Below, piece by piece: positions 56,682-64,000 of a stretch of 64,000 nt of DNA (its first letter is position 1; each line of letters opens with the position of its first letter). The position numbers were made by a program, and so were the translations under genes. The notes below the pieces were generated by a model, which was not told the origin of the DNA, ran no database searches, and saw only the letters and a program-made list of their open reading frames with translations. Location of the stretch: contig NZ_CP144460.1 in assembly GCF_040182365.1 (NCBI RefSeq), forward strand, positions 2,976,001-3,040,000, in the 5' to 3' direction. The DNA is from Xanthomonas sp. 10-10. Its GTDB lineage: Bacteria > Pseudomonadota > Gammaproteobacteria > Xanthomonadales > Xanthomonadaceae.

Positions 56682-58257
56682 CGTCTTCTTCCAATGCCAG
56701 TTCATCGCTGCGCAGGCCGCTGCGTGCGCCCCAGTGATAGATGAAGAACGCAATCACCGCCACGCTCAGCGTATCGAACGGATGCGCGATCCAGCCGTGC
56801 CCGCCGAACGTACCGGCCCAGGACACCGCCATCACCAGCACGAAGAACACGATCAACCACAACGACGCGCGCACCTGCCGCAGCAAGCGCGCCCTGCCCT
56901 CGCGCGCTGGCAGCCGATACAGCACGTACAGGACAAAGGCGAGCACTTGCAGGCCAAGCAGCCACGACAAGGTCGGCCAGGTGGACCAGTACACGATCAA
57001 CGCGGCCACCATGAACGACAGCGGCCCCAGCACGCTCAGCCCGCGCACGAAGAAAGGCCGCGGCAAGTCCGGCGCGCTGCGACGTAACGCAGCCACCGTC
57101 ACCGGCGCCACCGCATAGCTCAGCACCAGGGCCGCCGACACCACACCGATCAGCGTCTCCCATGACGGGAACGGCAGCGTCCAGAAGATCGAGAGGCCCA
57201 GGCTCAGCCACAACGCCGGACGCGGGATCCCCGATTGCGGATCCACCCGCGTCAGCACCGGCAGGAACCCGCCGCTGCGCGCCCAGCCATACACCACGCG
57301 CGGCGTGGCATTCATGTAGATGTTGCCGGTGCCGCTGGGCGAAACCATCGCATCGCAGATCACCAGCGCCGCCAGCCACGCCATTCCAAGGGCAAGTGCG
57401 ATGTCGTGGTACGGCAACGAAAACGCCTTGTCGATACCGCTCCAGCCCTGCGCCAGTTGCGCCGCCGGGATGCTGCCCAGAAAGGCCAGTTGCAGCAGCA
57501 CGTAGATCACCGTGGACAGCGCCACCGACAGGATCAGCGCGATGGGAATATTGCGCTGCGGGTCGCGCACCTCGCTGGCCACCGACACGATCGGCGTCAG
57601 CCCCAGGTACGCAAAGATGATGCCGCCTGCCGAGATCGCCGCTTCCACCCCGGCCATGCCCGACGGCGCAAACCCGTGCACGGTGAGATTGCCGGGATTG
57701 AAGTGCTTCATCAGCAGCACGATCACCAGGATCGGCACCAGAAACTTGAAGATGCTGACGATGTTGTTGGCCAGCGCAAACTTCTTGACGCTGAAGTAGT
57801 TCAGCACGAAGAACAGCAACAGCAAGGCCAATTGCACCAACCAGCCCCAGACGCTGGGATGACTGCTGCCTGGCTGACTCAGCCACGGGAACCACGCCGC
57901 CGCATATTGCCGCGCCGCTTCCACTTCGATCGCAATCAGGCTGGAAAACGCGATCAGGGTGATGAAGCCGGTCAACGAACCCAGCAAGCCACCGTGCGAA
58001 TACTCCGGATAGCGCACCACCCCGCCGGCGCGCGGCAGCGCGGCACCGAGTTCGCAATACACCAGCCCCAGCAACAACACCGCAATGCCGCCAAGTATCC
58101 ACGACAGGATGCCGGCCGGGCCGGCGATAGAAGACACATGGCTTGCGGAAAACAACCACCCCGAGCCGAAGATGGAACCCAGGCCGATGAAGGTCAGGTC
58201 GGTCAGGCTCAGTCGCTTGTGGAACTTGCCTTGCGTGGTCGCACCGTGTGTGGTCAT
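56671..58257 (-). CDS. APC superfamily amino-acid permease
   Basis: 528 residues, about 12 transmembrane helices. The N terminus KRLSLTDLTFIGLGSIFGSG is the APC substrate-binding loop, followed by PAGILSWILGGIAVLLLGLV, GAALPRAGGVVRYPEYSHGG and GFITLIAFSSLIAIEVEAAR. It resembles AspP/YveA-type proton symporters, but the amino acid imported cannot be read from the sequence. It is the first gene of the group APC-S9-GH35, with the S9 gene overlapping its stop. In context it probably takes up amino acids released by the peptidases. Confidence 0.88.
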   Translation of the reverse strand: MTTHGATTQGKFHKRLSLTDLTFIGLGSIFGSGWLFSASHVSSIAGPAGILSWILGGIAVLLLGLVYCELGAALPRAGGVVRYPEYSHGGLLGSLTGFITLIAFSSLIAIEVEAARQYAAAWFPWLSQPGSSHPSVWGWLVQLALLLLFFVLNYFSVKKFALANNIVSIFKFLVPILVIVLLMKHFNPGNLTVHGFAPSGMAGVEAAISAGGIIFAYLGLTPIVSVASEVRDPQRNIPIALILSVALSTVIYVLLQLAFLGSIPAAQLAQGWSGIDKAFSLPYHDIALALGMAWLAALVICDAMVSPSGTGNIYMNATPRVVYGWARSGGFLPVLTRVDPQSGIPRPALWLSLGLSIFWTLPFPSWETLIGVVSAALVLSYAVAPVTVAALRRSAPDLPRPFFVRGLSVLGPLSFMVAALIVYWSTWPTLSWLLGLQVLAFVLYVLYRLPAREGRARLLRQVRASLWLIVFFVLVMAVSWAGTFGGHGWIAHPFDTLSVAVIAFFIYHWGARSGLRSDELALEEDDGE

Positions 58258-58438
58258 AGCTGGCCCCGAACGAATGGAAAGTGCGCGTGCTGCGGAAGAT
58301 GGCGTGGTCGTGCGTGCGGTGTGGCGGTCAATGGGTTTGCACTGTGCTCAGCACTGCACGGTGGTCTTGCGCAGGCGGGCGCATGCCGGCAACAGCCAGA
58401 CGCGCCTGGCACCTGGGTGAAGACAGGCGTGGAGGAAC

Positions 58439-60304
58439 TCAATCATCGGCAGCGGCCCCTGCCCCTGCATCGGCCGTATCTGCCGCAGCGTCCTCCGGAT
58501 ACGGCGACACGCCGCCATCGGCGATGAAGCGATCAATACGCGCCTCCAGCACCGGCAGAGGCACCGAGCCGGTCTGCAGCACCGCATCGTGGAAATGGCG
58601 CAGGTCGAATTTTTCGTCCAACGCCGCTTCGGCCTTGCGGCGCAGCTCCAGGATCTTCAACTCGCCCAGGTAATACGACAGCGCCTGCCCGGGCCAGGCG
58701 ATATAGCGGTCCACCTCGGTGGTGACTTCGTGCTCGCTCAGCGCGGTGTTGTCGCGCAGATAGGCTTGCGCCTGTTCGCGCGTCCAGCCCTTGTGGTGGA
58801 TGCCGGTGTCGATCACCAGCCGGCACGCGCGCCACATCTGGTAGGTGAGATAGCCGAAGCGGTCGTAGGGCGTGTCGTACATGCCCATTTCCTGCCCCAG
58901 GTACTCCGAATACAGCGCCCAGCCTTCGCCGTAGGCGGAGATGTAGGCGTAGCGGCGAAACTCCGGCAGCCCCCGCGTTTCTGCGGCCAGCGGCATCTGC
59001 AGCGCGTGGCCGGGCGAGGATTCGTGCAAGGTCAACGCAGTGAGGTTGTAGAACGGCCGCGATGGCAGGTTGTAGGTGTTGACCAGGTAGATGCCCGGAC
59101 CGCCACGGCCACCGGTGTAGAACGGCGCCAGTTCCGGTGGCACCGGCTTGATCGCAAAACGCCGGCGCGGCAGGCGGCCGATGTAATCGCCCACCTTGGC
59201 ATCCACCCGCTTGGCGATCCACGCGGCCTGCTTGAGCAGCTCTTCCGGCGTCTTGGCATAAAACTGCGGGTCGGTCCGCAGAAAGTGCAGGAACGCCGGA
59301 AACACCGCCTGCCCGGCCGGCGGCTTGAAGCCGCTCTCGGCGATGGTGGCATCCATCTGCTTGCGCAGCTTGGCGACTTCTTCCAGGCCGATCTGGTGGA
59401 TCTGCTCGGGGCTCAGGTCCAGCGTGGTGAATTCGCGGATCTGCGCGCGGTAATAGGCCTGGCCATCTGGCAAGGCCTCACCGGCAAGCGTGGGACGTGC
59501 GCGCGGCTGGTACTCGGTGCGGATGAAGTCCAGCAATCGCGCATAGGCCGGCACCACCTGCGCGTCGATGGTCTGCACTGCCTGCTGCCGCAACTGCGCC
59601 TGCACATCGGCGGGCAGCGTCGCCGGCATCTGTTTGAACGGCGCGTAGAACGCATTGGCCTCGCCCTTGGCCTGCGCCACATCGGCGATGGACGCATCGC
59701 GCCCGGTCAGCGTGACCTTGGGTTGGCTGAATCCCCGCGCAAGACCGGCACGCATATTGTCGGTGTGCTCGGCGAAGTAACGCGGGATATCGGCCAGCAT
59801 CGTCAGATAACGCTGGTAGTCCTCGCGCGTGCGCAGCTTGGCTTCGGCACTGAAGCCCAGGTCGCTCCAGAACGCCGAGTCGCTGTTGAACGGCATTTCC
59901 CAGGCGCGAAAGCGTTGCTGATCCAGCAGCACCTGCAGTTGCTGGCGGTACACCTGGTAGCTCACCTGATCTTCGGCCGGCAACTGCGCTGCCGGAATCG
60001 CATCCAGCTCGGCCAAGGCCTTTTGCCAGTAAGCGGTGCGCAGGTTTTGCGTGGCCACGTCCACCTTGGGCAGATGATCGGCCTGCTGCCCCTGCGTGGC
60101 CTGATTGTCTTCGTCCACCGCGCCGGAGAGCTGCGCCTGGCGCCAGCGCCATTCGCGCGTGTACAGCGCCTTGAAGCGTGCCGCTGCACTGTCTTGCGCA
60201 GTGGCTGCGGGCGCTGCGGCCTGCGCCTGCACTGCGGTGCCGCCCAGGCTGGCAGCGATCAACACACTCAATGCGCTCGCGCGCCAGACGCTGCTGGTCT
60301 TCAT
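58439..60304 (-). CDS. DUF885 family putative metallopeptidase
   Basis: 621 residues with a leader MKTSSVWRASALSVLIAASL. The body is the DUF885 fold: KALYTREWRWRQAQ, DEVSYQ-like EDQVSYQVYRQQLQVLLDQQ, LSPEQIHQIGLEEVAKLRKQ, then the zinc motif TLHESSPGHALQMPLA and AYGEGWALYSEYLGQEMG, and WPGQALSYYLGELKILELR near the end. The family is thought to comprise secreted zinc carboxypeptidase-like enzymes; activity is not proven. Coupled by ATGA to the upstream lipoprotein paralogue. Confidence 0.85.
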   Translation of the reverse strand: MKTSSVWRASALSVLIAASLGGTAVQAQAAAPAATAQDSAAARFKALYTREWRWRQAQLSGAVDEDNQATQGQQADHLPKVDVATQNLRTAYWQKALAELDAIPAAQLPAEDQVSYQVYRQQLQVLLDQQRFRAWEMPFNSDSAFWSDLGFSAEAKLRTREDYQRYLTMLADIPRYFAEHTDNMRAGLARGFSQPKVTLTGRDASIADVAQAKGEANAFYAPFKQMPATLPADVQAQLRQQAVQTIDAQVVPAYARLLDFIRTEYQPRARPTLAGEALPDGQAYYRAQIREFTTLDLSPEQIHQIGLEEVAKLRKQMDATIAESGFKPPAGQAVFPAFLHFLRTDPQFYAKTPEELLKQAAWIAKRVDAKVGDYIGRLPRRRFAIKPVPPELAPFYTGGRGGPGIYLVNTYNLPSRPFYNLTALTLHESSPGHALQMPLAAETRGLPEFRRYAYISAYGEGWALYSEYLGQEMGMYDTPYDRFGYLTYQMWRACRLVIDTGIHHKGWTREQAQAYLRDNTALSEHEVTTEVDRYIAWPGQALSYYLGELKILELRRKAEAALDEKFDLRHFHDAVLQTGSVPLPVLEARIDRFIADGGVSPYPEDAAADTADAGAGAAADD

Positions 60305-62118
60305 CCGCGTGCCTCCGGCGCCGCCTTGGCCTGCGCGATCCACTGGCGCACGCGCTGCTGCAGCATCGCCAGCGGCATTGCGCCGCCGCCAAGCACCGCA
60401 TCGTGGAAGGCGCGCACATCGAAGCGGTCGCCGAGTTCTTTTTCCGCCTCCGCACGCAGTGCCAGGATCTGCAGCTGCCCCAGTTTGTAACCCAGCGCCT
60501 GCCCCGGCCAGACGATGTAGCGATCGGTTTCGGACTGGATGCTGGGCTCATCGTCGGATGGATGGGCGTGGAAGAAATCCACCATCTGCTGGCGATTCCA
60601 GCGCTTGTAATGCACGCCGGTATCGAGCACCAGCCGATTGGCGCGCAGCAACTCGCCGGACAGCCGGCCGTAGTCGTTGTACGGGTCCTTGAAGAAACCG
60701 ATCTCCTTGCCCAGGCGTTCGGCGTACAGCGCCCAGCCTTCGATATAGGCGTTGTAGCCGGCCTGCTGGCGGAACGGCGGCAACGGCAGCGTCTGCGCAA
60801 GCGAGATCTGCAGGTGATGGCCGGGCACGCCCTCGTGATAGGCAGTGGTTTCGATGTTGACCAGCGTGCGGCTGGCGTAGTCGCTGGTGTTGACCTTCAC
60901 GATCGCCGGCTTGGTGCCTTCCGGATTGCTTTGCCAGTATTCGGCGCCGGGCGCAGCCCGCCGGAACGCCGGCATCGCCTGTACCTCCAGCGCGGTCTTG
61001 GGCAGATGGCCGAACAGCTTGGGCAACTCCGGCTCCATCGCGGCGATGTACTGGCGGTACTGCTGCAGGATCTGTTCGCCGGAGCTGGCGAAGTGGCGCT
61101 TGTCGGTGTCCACCGCCTTGCGGAAGCTGGCCAGGTCTGCAAAGCCCTGCGCCTTGGCAATCACCGCCATCTCGCCTTCGATACGCGCCACTTCCTGCAG
61201 GCCGATCTGATGGATCTGCTCCGGCGCCATGTCGGTGGTGGTCTGGGTATGAATGGCGTAGCGATAGCGGCGTTCGCCGTCGGGCAGCGACCAGATGCCT
61301 TCGGAACTGCGGCCTTGAGCGGCGTATTCGTCGCGCACGAACGCCGCCAGCCTGGCGTAGGCCGGACGCACCTGTTGCTCGATCGCCGCAAGCAGCTGCG
61401 TGCGCAGCGCAGCGCGTTGATCGGCCGGCACGGCGGCATCGAGCTTTTTCAGCGGCGAAGCGAACGGGCTCTGCTCGCCGGTCAGTGCGGCGATCTTGTC
61501 GATCTGCTCGGGCAGGCGCTCCAGCAGGTACCGCGGTTGCACCAGTCCCTCCTTCGCACCCTGCCGCGACACCGCGATCACCTGATCGATCACCGTCGGA
61601 ATCGTCTGCAGGCGCTTGATGTAATCCTGGTAGTCCTTGGGGTTTTCGAACGGAAACGCATCGCCGTAGCCGGCCAGCCCCAGCTGGACGCCGCCGATCG
61701 GCTCCAGCGGCATCGCATAGGTTTTCAGGTCGATGCCTTCGAGCTTGTCGCGCAACTGGCCGAGCATCATCTGCAGGCTGAGCTGGCGTTGCGCGTCCAG
61801 CGTCTTGCTGTCGATCGCTTCGAATTGCTTGAGCAGCTCGGCGGTGGCGCTGCGGTCGGCCTGTACTGCCTCCAGCGAGTAATCGCTCCAGCGGTCGTTA
61901 TAGCGCTTGTCGCCGATGATGCTGGCGAACTCGGGGTTGTGCTGCAGCTGGTATTGCCACTGTTTGTCCAGCAGCGCATCGAAGGCTGTGGCGGCCTGTT
62001 CGCCGGTCGGCGCGGAGGTGGCCGCCACCGCCGTTTCCGTTGCCGGCGGCGCCGGCTTGCAGGCAGTGAACAAGGCGGCGGCCAGCAGGCCGATGGCGAC
62101 AGGACGCAGGTGGTTCAT
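60301..62118 (-). CDS. DUF885 family lipoprotein, putative metallopeptidase
   Basis: 605 residues. Lipoprotein leader with lipobox LFTACKP (Cys about residue 20). Same fold as the next gene: LDKQWQYQLQHNPEFASIIG, MAPEQIHQIGLQEVARIEGE, zinc motif AYHEGVPGHHLQISLA (His428, Glu429, His434, His435), AYIEGWALYAERLGKEIG and WPGQALGYKLGQLQILALR. The two copies are adjacent and overlapping (ATGA), an ancient duplication given moderate similarity. The pair probably splits peptides at the periplasm or outer membrane. Confidence 0.86.
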   Translation of the reverse strand: MNHLRPVAIGLLAAALFTACKPAPPATETAVAATSAPTGEQAATAFDALLDKQWQYQLQHNPEFASIIGDKRYNDRWSDYSLEAVQADRSATAELLKQFEAIDSKTLDAQRQLSLQMMLGQLRDKLEGIDLKTYAMPLEPIGGVQLGLAGYGDAFPFENPKDYQDYIKRLQTIPTVIDQVIAVSRQGAKEGLVQPRYLLERLPEQIDKIAALTGEQSPFASPLKKLDAAVPADQRAALRTQLLAAIEQQVRPAYARLAAFVRDEYAAQGRSSEGIWSLPDGERRYRYAIHTQTTTDMAPEQIHQIGLQEVARIEGEMAVIAKAQGFADLASFRKAVDTDKRHFASSGEQILQQYRQYIAAMEPELPKLFGHLPKTALEVQAMPAFRRAAPGAEYWQSNPEGTKPAIVKVNTSDYASRTLVNIETTAYHEGVPGHHLQISLAQTLPLPPFRQQAGYNAYIEGWALYAERLGKEIGFFKDPYNDYGRLSGELLRANRLVLDTGVHYKRWNRQQMVDFFHAHPSDDEPSIQSETDRYIVWPGQALGYKLGQLQILALRAEAEKELGDRFDVRAFHDAVLGGGAMPLAMLQQRVRQWIAQAKAAPEARG

Positions 62119-62145
62119 GCAGTTGCTCCAAGATGCAATGGCGGC

Positions 62146-62213
62146 CGTAGGAGCGCGCTGGCGCGCGAGAGGCGTTATCGATAAAGCCCGTCGCGCCCGG
62201 GTGCGCTCCTACG
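62146..62213. repeat. REP-type inverted repeat
   Basis: Perfect 11-bp arms CGTAGGAGCGC (62146-62156) and GCGCTCCTACG (62203-62213) around about 46 bases, between the M24 peptidase and the DUF885 lipoprotein gene. This is the GTAGGAGCGC family of extragenic repeats widespread in pseudomonads and xanthomonads; it can form a hairpin in the transcript. Confidence 0.85.
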
Positions 62214-62234
62214 GGTGCGTGGGGCCATACAGGT

Positions 62235-63434
62235 TCACGCAAACGGTTGATCGATCGCCGGCGACGGTGGCGTAAACCACTGCGCGCCGGCATCGGTGAC
62301 ATGAAAGTGGTCTTCCAGGCGCACGCCGAACTCGCCGGGCACCACGATCATCGGCTCGTTGCTGGCGCACATGCCCGGCCGCAGCGGCTGCGCATTGCCG
62401 CGCACCAGGTACGGCGCTTCATGGATCGCCAGGCCGCAGCCATGGCCGGTGCGATGCGGCAGGCCGGGCAAACGATAATCGGGGCCGAGCCCGGCCGCCT
62501 CCAGCACCGTGCGCGCGGCCTGGTCCACTGCCTCGCAGGCCAGGCCTGGGCGGATCGCCGCAAACGCCGCCGCCTGCGCGGCCTGCTCCAGGTCCCAGAT
62601 GCGCCGTTGCGCGTCGTTGGGCGTGCCGTAGCTCCAGGTGCGGGTGATATCGGAGTGGTAGCCCTGCACGGTGCAGCCGGTGTCGATCAGCACCAGCTCG
62701 CCTTCGCGCAGATGCTGCACGCCGGGGATGCCGTGCGGGAAGGCGGTGGCATGGCCGAACTGCACGATGCAGAAGGTCGAGCCGTTGTCCGCGCCCAGCG
62801 CGCGATGCGCCTGATCGATGAAGCGCACCAGCTGATCGGTGCCGATCCCCTCGTGCGCGATGCCGGCGGCCAGCCGCTGCACCAGCAAGGTCATGTCGCA
62901 GGCCTGCTGCATCAGCGCCAGTTCGGCCGGCGACTTGCACATGCGGCAGCCGTCGATGATGGCGCCGGCATCGCGGATGGCCGTGCCCAGATGCGCACGC
63001 AAACCGGTATGCACGGCGAAGGCGATGCCCGGGTCCAGCGCCAGTGCGTGCGCATGGCGATCGTCCATCGCCTGCACCACCAGCGCGTAGGGGTCTTCGT
63101 GTTCTTCCCACAGGTATTTGGCCACCGGAACCTGCAGCACCGCGTCCAGCGAGCCTTCCTCGAATGCCGGGCAGAGCAGCACCGGGTCGCCCTGCAGGGT
63201 CAGCAACGCGGCGACCAGCCGCTCGCTGGCGCCCCATGGCACGCCGGTGAAATACCGTAATGAGGTGCCGGCGCCGATCAACAACGCATCCACGCCGTGC
63301 GCGCGCATCAGCGCACGTGCGCGTTCGATGCGCTGCGCGTACTCGGCCGCAGCGATCGGCGCGGCGCGCTGCGCCCACGGCACCAGTTGCGCATGCGCCT
63401 GTTCCAGCGACAGGCCACCGATCTGCGCGCTCAT
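62235..63434 (-). CDS. M24 family Xaa-Pro peptidase
   Basis: 399 residues, no signal peptide, so cytoplasmic. N-terminal creatinase-like domain (RARALMRAHGVDALLIGAGT, LRYFTGVPWGASERLVA) then the pita-bread catalytic domain with metal ligands Asp in LIDTGCTVQGY, Asp in HSDITRTW, His in RTGHGCGLAIHEAP, Glu in SNEPMIVVPGEFG and Glu in VRLEDHFHV. It removes or cuts residues before proline. The ATG overlaps the aldehyde dehydrogenase stop (ATGA), so the two are coexpressed. In this context it would process proline- or hydroxyproline-containing dipeptides. Confidence 0.92.
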   Translation of the reverse strand: MSAQIGGLSLEQAHAQLVPWAQRAAPIAAAEYAQRIERARALMRAHGVDALLIGAGTSLRYFTGVPWGASERLVAALLTLQGDPVLLCPAFEEGSLDAVLQVPVAKYLWEEHEDPYALVVQAMDDRHAHALALDPGIAFAVHTGLRAHLGTAIRDAGAIIDGCRMCKSPAELALMQQACDMTLLVQRLAAGIAHEGIGTDQLVRFIDQAHRALGADNGSTFCIVQFGHATAFPHGIPGVQHLREGELVLIDTGCTVQGYHSDITRTWSYGTPNDAQRRIWDLEQAAQAAAFAAIRPGLACEAVDQAARTVLEAAGLGPDYRLPGLPHRTGHGCGLAIHEAPYLVRGNAQPLRPGMCASNEPMIVVPGEFGVRLEDHFHVTDAGAQWFTPPSPAIDQPFA

Positions 63435-64000
63435 GTGCCCGCTCCAAGATCGGCCGTGCTCCACTGCCCATCGACCAGCCGCGCGACGCCGCCCGGATTG
63501 CGCTGGCGCAGTTCCGGCGGCAGCAAGGCATCGGGCACGGCGTCGTAGCTGTGCAAGGCGGCAAAGCGGCGGATCGCGCCCGGCATGCCCACTGCGGTGA
63601 ATCCCGGATGCCCGGTGCTCGGGAACGGGCCACCGTGGTTTTGCGCCGCGCTCACCGCCACGCCGGTCGGCATCTTGCTGTTGATCAACCGCCCCACCCG
63701 CGCACGCAGCGCGGGGGCGATGGCCTGCCATGCCGCATCGTCGCTGCCGTCGACGGCGCGATACAGCGTGCCGGTCAGGTTGCCTTCGAATGCGGCGGCC
63801 AGCTGCGCCATCTGCGCGCCGTCCTGCGCACGCACCAGCAGGCTCACCGGGCCGAATGCCTCGGTCTGCAGCGCGTGTGGATTAGCCAGAAACGCCGGTG
63901 CCTCCACGCTCAGCAAGGTTGGCGCATAGCGGTAGCCGTCCTCGCCGGTGTGCCCCCCCGCCAGCACCGCCGCGCCGGCGGCGCGCAAGCTCGCCACGCC
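63431..64000 (-). CDS. Alpha-ketoglutaric semialdehyde dehydrogenase (C-terminal part, cut by window edge)
   Basis: Only the last about 189 residues are present; the gene continues past position 64000. The sequence is of the aldehyde dehydrogenase superfamily subclass that oxidises 2,5-dioxopentanoate: EAFGPVSLLVRAQDGAQM, AAFEGNLTGTLYRAVDGS, RVGRLINSKMPTGVAVSAA, NHGGPFPSTGHPGFTAVG, IRRFAALHSYDAVPDALLP. This enzyme converts alpha-ketoglutaric semialdehyde to 2-oxoglutarate in hydroxyproline, L-arabinose and glucarate catabolism. It overlaps the M24 peptidase start by four bases. Confidence 0.88.
   Translation of the reverse strand, partial: GVASLRAAGAAVLAGGHTGEDGYRYAPTLLSVEAPAFLANPHALQTEAFGPVSLLVRAQDGAQMAQLAAAFEGNLTGTLYRAVDGSDDAAWQAIAPALRARVGRLINSKMPTGVAVSAAQNHGGPFPSTGHPGFTAVGMPGAIRRFAALHSYDAVPDALLPPELRQRNPGGVARLVDGQWSTADLGAGT

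Overview
The window reads as a chromosomal segment of a plant-associated Xanthomonas (high-GC gammaproteobacterium). The reasons are the gene families and their order (yajC/tgt/queA, coaD-rsmD-htpG), three Xanthomonas-type TonB-dependent receptors, many secreted plant-cell-wall hydrolases, short intergenic GGGATTCG-type repeats, and lone rhs toxin tips. No rRNA, tRNA, CRISPR array or transposase was recognised.

Layout. 0.2-3 kb: yajC and the queuosine genes tgt and queA on the minus strand, separated by hairpin repeats. 3.3-6.5 kb: a divergent Lrp/AsnC regulator and class-III-fold aminotransferase, then a GT32-type glycosyltransferase. 6.8-11.9 kb: a three-gene operon (TonB receptor, phytase-like beta-propeller lipoprotein, metallophosphoesterase) joined by 4-bp ATGA overlaps, with a possible Pho box in front; this looks like organic-phosphate scavenging. 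12-21 kb: upp, a GH9 cellulase, gamma-glutamyltranspeptidase plus ferredoxin, a small lipoprotein, coaD, rsmD and htpG. 21.3-27 kb: an exported hypothetical, then an accessory island with two rhs-core/toxin/immunity modules.

The island is the most unusual part. Three 347-bp direct copies of the 3' end of the neighbouring GH127 gene lie at 22250, 24807 and 27062. The first two sit immediately before an rhs core, antisense to it; the third is the native end of the intact GH127 gene. The two rhs cores are nearly identical and then switch to unrelated C-terminal toxins: a papain-like NlpC/P60-type tip followed by an exported putative immunity protein, and an unassigned tip followed by a leaderless putative immunity protein. 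The arrangement suggests cassettes stacked at the 3' end of GH127, each insertion or duplication regenerating that gene's C terminus.

27-49 kb: a minus-strand locus for hydroxyproline-linked beta-L-arabinooligosaccharides of plant extensins. It holds GH127 (HypBA1-like), a TonB receptor, a putative zinc protease, an S9 peptidase, GH43 (HypAA-like), GH121 (HypBA2-like), a second TonB receptor and an unassigned glycosidase-like Tat protein. 50-52 kb: an exported TraB-like/DUF5694 protein, a palindrome-rich tandem repeat array and a small flagellar-rod-like protein. 52.7-64 kb: another tightly packed minus-strand run (GH35, S9 peptidase, amino-acid permease, two DUF885 peptidases, M24 Xaa-Pro peptidase, alpha-ketoglutaric semialdehyde dehydrogenase cut by the window edge). 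Together the last two regions are consistent with stripping arabinose from hydroxyproline-rich wall proteins, cutting the proline-rich peptides, importing amino acids and catabolising them through 2-oxoglutarate semialdehyde. That physiological link is inference.
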